A stretch of DNA of 64,000 bases from Sphaerobacter thermophilus DSM 20745. GTDB lineage: Bacteria; Chloroflexota; Chloroflexia; Thermomicrobiales; Thermomicrobiaceae. Shown piece by piece: positions 24,857 through 32,805 of the stretch (position 1 is its first letter; every line of letters starts with the position of its first letter). Location of the stretch: contig NC_013524.1 of the NCBI RefSeq assembly GCF_000024985.1, forward strand, positions 1,178,001 through 1,242,000. The letters are read 5' to 3'. Both the position numbers and the translations under genes were made by a program. The notes under the pieces were generated by a model. That model saw only the letters and a list, made by a program, of their open reading frames with translations, did no database searches and had not been told where the DNA came from.

Positions 24857-25687
24857 ATGCCACATCGGTTTCCGGACCCGGCGAAGCGCCATGAGGAGCC
24901 GTTCGGCTGGTGGGGCTATCGCTCGGAGCCGCCCAGCCCGCTCTCGATCGTGGAGTTGATCGCACTGGGCAGCCTAGATGCGCGCACGGCCGCCTTCCTC
25001 TGGATGGCGATGGCGCGCCGGGCAACGGTGCTGGTGATCGGCGTGCCTCCCGAAGCCGGTAAAACGACTACGCTGACGGCGCTGCTCGCCTTCCTCTCTC
25101 CCGATGTGAGGCTCATCTATCTGCGGGGCTGGTACGAGCGCTTCGACTTCCTCGACTCGGCCGACCCTGCCCGGAGCTACCTGCTCTGCAACGAGATCAG
25201 CCCGCACCTGCCGACCTACCTCTGGGGGCCCGGCGTGCGGCGGCTGTTCGAAGCGGTGCGGGCGGGCTACGGGATGGGAGCCACGCTCCACGCCGCGAGC
25301 GCGGCCGATGCGTTCCAGACGCTGACCTCGTTCCCGCTGGAAGTCCCACCGGAGCTGCTGTGCGGCGTCGACCTGGTGCTGACGCTGGGCGTCGGGACGG
25401 GGCCGAGCGGGGAGACGCTGCGGCGCCTCATGCGCATCGAGGTCATCCACAACCGGGATGGTCAGCCGGAGCCGGAGACGATCGCCGAGCGCGATGTCCT
25501 CCGTGGGCCGCTGGACTCCCGGCCCGGCCGGCTCACCGGGGTGTTGGCGGCCCGATTCGGCTATGACGCCGAGGTCGCCATCGCTGAGATGGCGCGCCGC
25601 GAGCGGTTCCTGACCCGCCTCCAAGAGGACGGCGTGCTCGGCGTAGATGCTGTGCGCGACGCGATCCGGGAGTTTGCGGGCGACTGA
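24857..25687 (+). CDS. Orphan CpaF/TadA-like P-loop ATPase
   Basis: This 276-residue protein has a P-loop PPEAGKTTTL in VIGVPPEAGKTTTLTALLAF, and a His-box-like stretch GYGMGATLHAASAADAFQTL that matches the position of the ATLHA/TIHANS motif of secretion/pilus ATPases (CpaF, TadA, PilT). A LCNEIS segment sits where Walker B/Asp-box would be. It lacks the long N-terminal domain of CpaF, and no pilin, TadBC or secretion gene is nearby. Start ATG 24857 is used because upstream residues look like non-coding sequence. It may be a degenerate or repurposed secretion ATPase; the role is unknown. Confidence 0.7.
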   Translation: MPHRFPDPAKRHEEPFGWWGYRSEPPSPLSIVELIALGSLDARTAAFLWMAMARRATVLVIGVPPEAGKTTTLTALLAFLSPDVRLIYLRGWYERFDFLDSADPARSYLLCNEISPHLPTYLWGPGVRRLFEAVRAGYGMGATLHAASAADAFQTLTSFPLEVPPELLCGVDLVLTLGVGTGPSGETLRRLMRIEVIHNRDGQPEPETIAERDVLRGPLDSRPGRLTGVLAARFGYDAEVAIAEMARRERFLTRLQEDGVLGVDAVRDAIREFAGD

Positions 25688-25688
25688 T

Positions 25689-25817
25689 CCGTCATGCGTC
25701 ATGCGTCATCCGTCTCCCTCACCCCCGACCCCACTCGGACGGAGCCCACCAGGGGAGAGGGGAGAAAGACGAAACACGGAACACGCAACACCCATCACGG
25801 ATGACGCATGACGTATC
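25689..25817. repeat. Dispersed heptamer/hairpin element, copy R4
   Basis: Read on the minus strand, this copy is nearly identical to R1, including the graded GTGTTGC-GTGTTCC-GTGTTTC series and the CTCCGTCCGAG centre (GGTGGGCTCC here, GGTGAGCTCC in R1). It lies 2 bp after the stop of the orphan ATPase. The orientation reversal and shared fine detail imply recent copying between the two loci. Confidence 0.85.
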
Positions 25818-25833
25818 CCGCTCTTCCCCGCCT

Positions 25834-25861
25834 TTGACATCCTTGTCACCGGTAGTACCAT
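25834..25861 (+). promoter_or_regulatory. Candidate promoter of the MoxR-VWA operon
   Basis: TTGACA at 25834-25839 and TACCAT at 25856-25861 are separated by 16 bp. The -35 is perfect and the -10 matches four of six. The expected start is about 95 bp upstream of the MoxR start codon. Confidence 0.45.
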
Positions 25862-25966
25862 TGAGTCGCCGCGACACGGCGACGTCGACATCTTTGGAGC
25901 GGCCCTTGCGATAGTCAGGGGCGTTCCGAGCCACCCCTCAGTACCCTACGAAGGAGCATGATCGCT

Positions 25967-27364
25967 ATGACTAAGCCGCGGACCCTCGGCGAACTTCGGG
26001 AGAGCGGCTATCAGGTGCTCTCGGTCCGGGAGGAGATGCGTAAGAACCTGATCCAGAAGCTCCGCACCGGGGAGCCGATCTTCCCTGGTGTGATCGGGTA
26101 CGATCACACCGTGATCCCGCAGGTTGAGAACGCCATCCTCTCCGGGCAGGACATCATCTTCCTCGGCGAGCGCGGGCAGGCCAAGACCCGGATGGCCCGC
26201 AGCCTCGTCAACCTCCTCGACGAGGAGGTCCCGGCAGTGGCCGGCAGCGAGATCCACGACAACCCGTTTGCGCCGATTAGCCGCTACGCCCGCGACCTGA
26301 TCGCCGAGAAGGGGGACTACACCCCGATCGTCTGGATTCGCCGGGAGGAACGCTACGCGGAGAAGCTGGCGACGCCGGACACCACCATTGCCGACCTGAT
26401 CGGCGAGGTGGACCCGATCAAGGTGGCCGAGGGGCGGTACCTCTCCGACGAGTTGACCATCCACTACGGGCTTATCCCGCGGACAAACCGGGGCATCTTC
26501 GCCATCAACGAGTTGCCAGATCTGGCCGAGCGCATCCAGGTAGGCCTGCTGAACATCCTTGAGGAGCGGGATGTCCAGATCCGCGGCTACCGGATCCGCC
26601 TGCCGCTCGACGTCTACATCGTGGCGAGCGCCAACCCGGAGGACTACACCAACCGCGGGCGCATCATCACGCCGCTCAAGGACCGCTACGGCTCGCAGAT
26701 CCGGACGCACTACCCGGAGACGATCGATCTTGAGATCGAGATCATGGAGCAGGAGCGGCGGCAGTTCGACACCGACGGCATCGAGGTGATGGTGCCCGAC
26801 TTCATGCGCGAGGTTGTGGCCGAGATCACGCACCTGGCCCGGCGCAGCCACGATGTGAGCCAGCGCTCCGGCGTCAGCGTGCGTATGTCGATCTCCAACT
26901 ATGAAAACGTCATCAGCAACGCCATCAAGCGAGCGATCCGCCTGGGTGAGAAGCAGGCAGTGCCGCGCATCAGCGACCTGCACGCCGCGGTCGCCTCGAC
27001 GACCGGCAAGATCGAGCTCGAGGCGCTCGGCGAGGTCCAGGAGGACCGCATCGTCGACAAGCTGATGCAGGGAGCGGTGCTGACCACGTTCAACCGCTAC
27101 TTCTCCGTGCGCGACTTCGACGACCTGGTACTTGCCTTCGAGAACGGCCTGACCGTGGAGACCTCGGACATGATGCCGGCGATGAACTACGTGCACCAGG
27201 TCTCGCACATCGACGGGTTCCGCGAGGCGGCGGGCCGGCTCGGCGCCGCGGGCAACCCCAGCGCCATCGCGTCCGCCGTCGAGTTCGTGCTCGAAGGGCT
27301 GCATCTCAACCGCCGGCTGAACAAGGACACGGGTGGACGCACGGGTGTGCGCTACCGGGGATAG
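25967..27364 (+). CDS. MoxR/ChlI-like AAA+ ATPase
   Basis: This 465-residue AAA+ protein has Walker A GERGQAKT (about 67-74), a Walker-B-like IFAINELPDLAE, a sensor block VASANPEDYTNRGR and an arginine-finger region DRYGSQIRTHYPE. Its layout matches the magnesium-chelatase subunit I / MoxR group. ATG 25967 is chosen since AAGGAG lies 10 bp before it, whereas ATG 25958 is only one base away. It is 6 bp before a VWA protein gene, the classical MoxR-VWA pair, in which the ATPase remodels or helps mature metal-dependent partners. A bona fide Mg chelatase would need a large BchH subunit, which is absent here. Confidence 0.85.
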   Translation: MTKPRTLGELRESGYQVLSVREEMRKNLIQKLRTGEPIFPGVIGYDHTVIPQVENAILSGQDIIFLGERGQAKTRMARSLVNLLDEEVPAVAGSEIHDNPFAPISRYARDLIAEKGDYTPIVWIRREERYAEKLATPDTTIADLIGEVDPIKVAEGRYLSDELTIHYGLIPRTNRGIFAINELPDLAERIQVGLLNILEERDVQIRGYRIRLPLDVYIVASANPEDYTNRGRIITPLKDRYGSQIRTHYPETIDLEIEIMEQERRQFDTDGIEVMVPDFMREVVAEITHLARRSHDVSQRSGVSVRMSISNYENVISNAIKRAIRLGEKQAVPRISDLHAAVASTTGKIELEALGEVQEDRIVDKLMQGAVLTTFNRYFSVRDFDDLVLAFENGLTVETSDMMPAMNYVHQVSHIDGFREAAGRLGAAGNPSAIASAVEFVLEGLHLNRRLNKDTGGRTGVRYRG

Positions 27365-27370
27365 GTCATC

Positions 27371-29512
27371 ATGAATGCTTACTCTTACGCACACCGCTAT
27401 TCCCGCTGGGACGGCACGCAGCGGATTGATCCCTTCGACGCCGACCAGATCATGGACGCCATCTCCGACGACGTGCTGGCGGACGGCGACCTGACGCGCG
27501 CTCTCCAGCGGCTCTTCCGCTGGGGCACCGACCAGCGCGACGGCCAGGGGATGCGCGGGATGCGCGACCTGCTGGAGCGCATCCGCCAGATGCGCCAGCG
27601 GGAGATGAACCGGTACGACCTCGGCTCGGTGCTGGAGGACATCAACCGCCGGCTGGACGACGTGATCGAAACCGAGCGAGCCGGGATCGAGCGGCGCCTG
27701 GAGCAGGGTCGCCAGCGGCTGGAACGACAGTCCCAGGCCGGCGCGCAGCCGTCGCAGCAGGGCCAATCCGGAGATTCCGGCGCGACCGGGGAGCAGGGCC
27801 AGGCCGGTGAGTCGGGTGAGTCCGGCGAGGCCGGTGAGGACGGCGAGGGCTACGACGAGAACCTGCACCGGCTGCTGGAGCGCATGGCCGCCCGCAACCG
27901 GGAGGTGCTCGACTCGCTGCCGCCTGATCCCGCCGGGCGGATCAAGGCCCTGCAGGACTATGAGTTCATGGACCCGACCGCCCGGCAGAAGTTCCAGGAG
28001 CTGCTGGCGATGCTGCAGCAGCAGATGCTGCAGCAGACCTTCCAGGGGATGCAGCAGGCGATCCAGGAGATGACCCCGGAGGACATCGCCGACATGCGGC
28101 AGATGCTCCGCGAGCTGAACGAGATGCTCGAGGAGCGCGCCCGCGGCGGGGAGCCCGACTTCGAGCGCTTCATGCATAAGTACGGGCACTACTTCGGGCC
28201 GAACATCAACAGCCTGGACGAGCTGCTCGACCACCTGGCGCGCCAGATGGCCGCTATGCAGAGCCTGCTGGACTCGATGACGCCGGAGATGCGCGCCCAG
28301 TTGCAAGAGGCACTGGACGCCGTGCTCAGCGACCCGGGCATCCAGCAGGAGCTGGCCCAGCTCGGGGAGAACCTAGCCCAGCTTATGCCGAACAACCCGT
28401 ACCACCGCGAGTTCTCCCTCAGCGGCGACGAGGAGTTGACGCTGGGTGAGGCCATGCGCCTGATGGAGCGCCTGCGGGAGATGGAGGAGGTCGAGGACCA
28501 GTTGCGCAGCGTGCGTGACTGGCGCGACCTGGAACACGTGGACCACGACAAGATTCGGGAGCTGCTGGGCGACGACCTGGCTCAGGACCTGGATCAGCTC
28601 CGGCAGCTCACCAAGCTGTTGGAGGACGCCGGGTACATCCAGCGCACGCGCCGCGGCTATGAGCTGACCCCGCGCGGTGTGCGGAAGATCGGGCAGAAGG
28701 CGCTGCAGGACATCTTCCAGCACCTGAAGAAGGACCGCTTCGGACAGCACCAGCTCGATCGCTCCGGGCGCGGCGGTGAGCGCACCGACGACACGAAGCC
28801 CTACGAGTTCGGCGACCCCTTCCTCCTCCACCTGCCCAAGACCGTCATGAATGCCGTCTACCGCGACGGCGCGGGCAGTCCGGTGCGCCTGCAGCCGGAC
28901 GACTTTGAGGTGTTCCGTACCGAGCTGGTCACCCAGTCGTCGACCGTGCTGATGGTCGACATGAGCCGGTCGATGCTCTACAACGGCTGCTTCACCGCAG
29001 CCAAGAAAGTCGCGCTGGCGCTCGACAGCCTGATCCGTTCCCAGTTCCCGCGCGACAACCTCTATATCGTCGGGTTCTCCTACGTCGCGACCGAGCTGAA
29101 GCCGTCGATGCTCCCCGGGATCAGTTGGGACGAGTACAACTACGGCACCAACATGCAGCACGGCTTCATGCTGGCGCGGCAACTGCTCGGCCGGCACAAG
29201 GGCGGCAACAAGCAGATCATCGTGATCACCGACGGCGAGCCGACCGCGCACTTCGACGGCACGCAGGTGCGCTTCTCCTACCCGCCGACGTACCAGACGC
29301 TGCAGGAGACGCTCAAGGAGGTGGCGCGCTGCACCCGCGAGCAGATCGTGATCAACACCTTCATGCTGGAGCGCAGCCCATACATGGCGGGATTCGTCAG
29401 CGAAATGGCGAAGATCAACCGGGGACGCGCATTCTTCGCGACACCGGACCACCTGGGAGAGTATATTTTGGTCGACTATGTGGCGAATAAGCGCACGCGC
29501 GTCCGTGCGTAA
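27371..29512 (+). CDS. VWA-domain protein partner of the MoxR ATPase
   Basis: This 713-residue acidic protein has a long helical first half, a low-complexity Gly/Ser/Glu linker of about 40 residues (near 120-160, GESGESGEAGEDGEG), extended coiled regions, and a C-terminal VWA domain whose MIDAS is complete: Asp530, Ser532, Ser534 (DMSRS), Thr593 in NYGTNM and Asp621 in ITDGEP. The N-terminal and middle helices resemble chelatase subunit D/CobT-like proteins. There is no signal peptide or TM, so it is cytoplasmic. With the ATPase 6 bp upstream it forms a MoxR-VWA system; target unknown. Confidence 0.83.
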   Translation: MNAYSYAHRYSRWDGTQRIDPFDADQIMDAISDDVLADGDLTRALQRLFRWGTDQRDGQGMRGMRDLLERIRQMRQREMNRYDLGSVLEDINRRLDDVIETERAGIERRLEQGRQRLERQSQAGAQPSQQGQSGDSGATGEQGQAGESGESGEAGEDGEGYDENLHRLLERMAARNREVLDSLPPDPAGRIKALQDYEFMDPTARQKFQELLAMLQQQMLQQTFQGMQQAIQEMTPEDIADMRQMLRELNEMLEERARGGEPDFERFMHKYGHYFGPNINSLDELLDHLARQMAAMQSLLDSMTPEMRAQLQEALDAVLSDPGIQQELAQLGENLAQLMPNNPYHREFSLSGDEELTLGEAMRLMERLREMEEVEDQLRSVRDWRDLEHVDHDKIRELLGDDLAQDLDQLRQLTKLLEDAGYIQRTRRGYELTPRGVRKIGQKALQDIFQHLKKDRFGQHQLDRSGRGGERTDDTKPYEFGDPFLLHLPKTVMNAVYRDGAGSPVRLQPDDFEVFRTELVTQSSTVLMVDMSRSMLYNGCFTAAKKVALALDSLIRSQFPRDNLYIVGFSYVATELKPSMLPGISWDEYNYGTNMQHGFMLARQLLGRHKGGNKQIIVITDGEPTAHFDGTQVRFSYPPTYQTLQETLKEVARCTREQIVINTFMLERSPYMAGFVSEMAKINRGRAFFATPDHLGEYILVDYVANKRTRVRA

Positions 29513-29557
29513 TCGTGGCCGAGCCGGGCGCGGAATGAGGAGCGAGGGCTGGAGAGC

Positions 29558-29812
29558 GTGGAAAACCGCGAGGGGCTCTATCGGTACGAGGATATCCTGC
29601 GCGTCATCGGCCGCTACATCGACATGAACAACATCCAGGACGTGATCCTCCTGCAGTCCGAGGACGGTATCCTCCTCCGCGGGTACCGCCCGGCGGCTGC
29701 TGGCCGGCATGGCCCGGCGCTCATCCAGTACCTCTTCACGCCTGCCGACCTGCAGGCGATTGATGAGGAGGCCCGGCAGCGTCGCGGCACCGGGTCGCCG
29801 TTGCTCGGCTAG
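29558..29812 (+). CDS. Small conserved protein in the MoxR-VWA operon
   Basis: This 84-residue protein starts at GTG 29558, preceded by GGAGAGC. It reads as two helices and strands (LYRYEDILRVIGRYIDM, NIQDVILLQSEDGILLRGY) followed by a PALIQYLFTPADLQAIDEEA helix. No domain recognised. The position 45 bp after the VWA gene, on the same strand, suggests a partner of that system. Confidence 0.6.
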   Translation: MENREGLYRYEDILRVIGRYIDMNNIQDVILLQSEDGILLRGYRPAAAGRHGPALIQYLFTPADLQAIDEEARQRRGTGSPLLG

Positions 29813-29844
29813 CACCCGGCGCCGGCCGTCCGACAAGGAGCGAA

Positions 29845-30579
29845 ATGGAGTATCTCCCGAGCCGCACGGAGCGGCGGATCAAACATGCCCTGATTGTCCT
29901 GACCGTCGTCGCCCTCATCCTCCTTGTCTTCCTCTACCTACGTCCCGATATCCGGCTCAGCATCGGTCATCGCCTCGGCATCGTGCCGGGTGCGGCGGCT
30001 GAGCAGATCGCCGGACCCGACGAAGCCCGGTTGATCGTCATCTCGACCCCTGGGCCCACCGAGTACACCGGCGATCGCTATCGCTACGAGGCGCGCTACG
30101 TGCTGCACAGCGGGAGTCCGCTCACCCTGACCGACCTCCGCGACGGCCGGACGATCCCGCTGCCGCTCCAAGGCACGACGGACGTGGCGGACATGCAGGT
30201 TCGGATCGCGGAGGACCGCTCGCGCCTGTTGCTCCAGTCCGACGCCGGCACGGCGATCGTCGACCTGACCAGCAGCGAGGTCACCCCGGTGGCGGAGGAG
30301 CCCCCGGGGACCTGGAGCGACGACGTCTACATCCGGGACGACCGCTGCTCCGGCGCCTCTCCGAACGACCAATGGACGCTGTGCCTGGCGTTCGGCCGGA
30401 GCAACTCACGCTTCGTCCTGGGCGACTGGGAACTGCGCATCCGCCCCTACGGTACCGGCGGCGACTGGACCCGGCTCTACCGCGGGCGAGGCCTGCTTCC
30501 CATCGTCGGCTTCTCGTCCGACGAACAGAACGTCTACGTCTACAACGAGCACGGCATCTGGCGCGTGCCGGTCGAGTAG
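29845..30579 (+). CDS. Membrane-anchored protein of unknown function
   Basis: This 244-residue protein starts after ACAAGGAGCGAA. It has a single N-terminal TM helix (HALIVLTVVALILLVFLYL, about 14-33) preceded by basic residues, so the remaining 200 residues are extracytoplasmic. That part is rich in beta strands and repeats WELRIRPYGTGGDWTRLYRG-like and IVGFSSDEQNVYVYNEHG-like blocks, suggestive of propeller blades of the WD40/TolB type, but the resemblance is weak. It is the fourth gene of the MoxR-VWA transcript by spacing (32 bp). Confidence 0.55.
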   Translation: MEYLPSRTERRIKHALIVLTVVALILLVFLYLRPDIRLSIGHRLGIVPGAAAEQIAGPDEARLIVISTPGPTEYTGDRYRYEARYVLHSGSPLTLTDLRDGRTIPLPLQGTTDVADMQVRIAEDRSRLLLQSDAGTAIVDLTSSEVTPVAEEPPGTWSDDVYIRDDRCSGASPNDQWTLCLAFGRSNSRFVLGDWELRIRPYGTGGDWTRLYRGRGLLPIVGFSSDEQNVYVYNEHGIWRVPVE

Positions 30580-30621
30580 CGTGGGCATCGCGTGTCCCAC
30601 GCACGCTGTCATCCCCGGTGA

Positions 30622-30650
30622 TTGACCTGGTTCATTCCGAGCACTAGACT
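30622..30650 (+). promoter_or_regulatory. Candidate promoter of the amidase gene
   Basis: TTGACC (30622-30627) and TAGACT (30645-30650) are 17 bp apart. Transcription would start near 30657, 150 bp before the amidase start codon. Confidence 0.5.
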
Positions 30651-30808
30651 GCGGCAGGGACCGTTAGGAGTCGAACCTGTGGGCATATGCCGGGGCGGAC
30701 CGACACCCGCGTCGGTGCCCGTGGCTGGTGCGCCGATGCGACTGCCGGCTCACCCGCGGTCGTTGTCCGCCTCGTTCTGCCCCGCAGGTGACTGAAAGGA
30801 GGTCTCCT

Positions 30809-32329
30809 ATGGCGGCTCCTTCCTTCCGCTTGCAGGAGGCGACGATCGACGACATCCACGCCGCCTTCCGCTCCGGCCAGCTCACCAGCCGCCAGCTCGT
30901 CGAGCTCTACCTCGCCCGGATCGACGCGCTGGACAAGCAGGGTCCCGAGATCAACGCCATCATCACGGTCAACCCCCATGCCCTCGATGAGGCCGACGCC
31001 GCAGACCGCGCCTTTCGCGAGCGCGGGGAATTCATCGGCCCGCTGCATGGCGTCCCGGTGCTGGTTAAGGACCAGCTTGAGACGCGCGGGCTCACGACGA
31101 CGTTCGGCTCCGCGGCGCTGAAGGACTACGTGCCCGACTCCGATGCCACGATCGTGGCGCGGCTCCGCGCCGCCGGGGCGGTGATCCTCGCCAAGACGAA
31201 CCTGCCCGACTTTGCCACCTCCTGGTTCGGGTTCTCCTCGTCGGGTGGTGAGACGAAGAATCCGTACGTGCTCGAGCGCGACCCGGGAGGCTCCAGTGCG
31301 GGTACCGGCGCCGGAGTGGCTGCGAACCTTGGGGCCGTCGGGATCGGCGAGGACACCGGCGGTTCGATCCGGGTGCCCGCATCCTTCGACAACCTCGTGG
31401 GACTCCGCGTCACGACCGGCCTGATCAGCCGCGCCGGCTGTTCGCCGCTGGTCGAGTTCCAGGACACCGCGGGTCCGATGACGCGCACCGTCCGGGATGC
31501 GGCGATCCTGCTCGACACCCTCGTCGGCTATGACCCCTCGGATCCCTATACCGTCGCGGCGCTCCATGAGCGCCGCCCGGCGAATGGCTATGCGGCGGAC
31601 CTCACGCCGGATGCGCTGCGCGGCGCCAGGCTCGGCGTGCTGCGTGACGCGTTCGGTGCCGACGATGATCCGGACTCCGGACCGGTCAACCGGGTCATCG
31701 AGCAGGCGATCGCAGACCTGCGGCGGCTCGGCGCCGAGGTCATCGACCCGGTGCGCCTCCCCAACCTGCAGGAGTACATCGCTGAGACTTCGCTTTACCT
31801 CCACCGCTCGAAGTACGACCTCAACCGCTTCCTGGCGGCCCGGCCCACGGCGGCGATGCGCTCCGTGCGGGAGATCTACGAGGCGGGGCAGTACCACCCG
31901 CGACAGGACCTCTTCATCCAGATCGCGGAGGAGGCGCCGGAGGTGCCGGAGGACCGGGCGGACTACTTCCGCAAGCTGGCTCAGCGCGAGGTCTTCCGCC
32001 GCGAGCTGCTGAAGCTGATGGCCGATCACGAACTCGACGCCCTGATCTTCCCGGACGTCCAAGTGCTCCCGCCGCTCCGTGCCGATCTGCAGGCCGGTCG
32101 CTGGCCGGTGCTGAGCTTCCCGACCAACACCCTGATCGGCTCGCAGACCGACCTGCCCGGGATCTCGGTCCCGGCGGGCTTCAGCCCCGACGGCGCGCCG
32201 GTTGGGATTGAGTTCCTCGGCAAGCCGTACGACGAAGCGAACCTGCTGCGGTTCGCCTACGCCTTCGAGGAGGAAACCGGGCACCGCCGGCCGCCCGAGA
32301 GCGCGCCGCCACTGCCCGGGGAGCCGTAG
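30809..32329 (+). CDS. Amidase (amidase-signature family)
   Basis: This 506-residue enzyme hydrolyses an amide to acid and ammonia in the cytoplasm. The Lys-Ser-Ser triad is present: Lys87 in PVLVKDQL, the cis-Ser in PGGSSAGTGAG (about 162-163), and the nucleophile Ser186 in DTGGSIRVPA. The signature block and length are typical. ATG 30809 follows a strong AAAGGAGG; upstream in-frame codons encode a Cys/Arg-rich non-family stretch. A sigma70-type promoter lies 150 bp upstream. Substrate unknown. It stands alone, so it is not the GatA subunit of a GatCAB operon. Confidence 0.9.
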   Translation: MAAPSFRLQEATIDDIHAAFRSGQLTSRQLVELYLARIDALDKQGPEINAIITVNPHALDEADAADRAFRERGEFIGPLHGVPVLVKDQLETRGLTTTFGSAALKDYVPDSDATIVARLRAAGAVILAKTNLPDFATSWFGFSSSGGETKNPYVLERDPGGSSAGTGAGVAANLGAVGIGEDTGGSIRVPASFDNLVGLRVTTGLISRAGCSPLVEFQDTAGPMTRTVRDAAILLDTLVGYDPSDPYTVAALHERRPANGYAADLTPDALRGARLGVLRDAFGADDDPDSGPVNRVIEQAIADLRRLGAEVIDPVRLPNLQEYIAETSLYLHRSKYDLNRFLAARPTAAMRSVREIYEAGQYHPRQDLFIQIAEEAPEVPEDRADYFRKLAQREVFRRELLKLMADHELDALIFPDVQVLPPLRADLQAGRWPVLSFPTNTLIGSQTDLPGISVPAGFSPDGAPVGIEFLGKPYDEANLLRFAYAFEEETGHRRPPESAPPLPGEP

Positions 32330-32445
32330 CGCTTCGCGTCGTCCACCTGACCGCGCCTGCGCCTTGGCCCGCTGCCGGTGCGAGTGCCCGGCTTGCGGGC
32401 CGAGGCCCCCCGTGAAACGTATGTGCGGAGACGCAGGTCGCCGTT

Positions 32446-32475
32446 TTGACAACCTGCGCTCGGTGCGGTTATGAT
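32446..32475 (+). promoter_or_regulatory. Strong promoter of the UDP-glucose-dehydrogenase-like gene
   Basis: TTGACA (32446-32451) and TATGAT (32470-32475) are 18 bp apart: a perfect -35 and a five-of-six -10. The start would be near 32483, giving a leader of about 320 nt. Confidence 0.6.
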
Positions 32476-32482
32476 GATGGCC

Positions 32483-32805
32483 GGTGCCCGCCCGCGGCCG
32501 CGGGGTCATGAGGCCGCCGGAGCTTCCCCTTCCGGAAGGCCGATCCCGTCCAACGCCGCGGCACGCATGGGAACCAATCTCGTCTTGCTATCCCGGTAAC
32601 CGGGAATCAGCGCCCGTCCTACGCCCTGCCGGTCTCATCGACGGCTCGGGATGATCATTGCCAGACTGGCGTGGCGCGCTGCCTGCGTAGAGAAGCAATC
32701 CGGCGTGCCTTAGGGGCCGCCTGCTGCCGGCAGGCGGGATGGTTGCTGTATCGCCGGGGACACTGGGATTTCGTGCGTATCAATCAATAGAAGGGCAGGT
32801 GCTCG
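32483..32805 (+). ncRNA. Long, possibly structured 5' leader
   Basis: The leader of the UDP-glucose-dehydrogenase-like gene is about 320 nt, contains no convincing ORF and has hairpins: CTTCCCCTTCCGGAAGG near 32523-32539, CCCGGTAACCGGG at 32592-32604 and GCCTGCTGCCGGCAGGC around 32719-32735. The stretch GGCACGCATGGGAACC (32560-32575) recalls the conserved 5' core of c-di-GMP-I leaders and, more loosely, the c-di-AMP ydaO leader, but the second conserved half is not found. A riboswitch is therefore only a hypothesis. Confidence 0.25.

Noticed and set aside
25946-28306. 786-residue ORF on the minus strand opposite the MoxR/VWA genes
   Set aside because: It is the antisense shadow of two solid genes in high-GC DNA; its translation is His/Val/Leu/Asp-rich, without any domain, and has no ribosome site.
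30644-32509. 621-residue minus-strand ORF opposite the amidase
   Set aside because: The plus-strand amidase has its triad and a ribosome site; the antisense reading is Arg/Val-rich and lacks any motif.
32560-32620. Complete c-di-GMP-I or ydaO (c-di-AMP) riboswitch
   Set aside because: Only the 5' core-like stretch is similar; the second conserved half and the closing stem are not found. Kept as a structured leader with low confidence.
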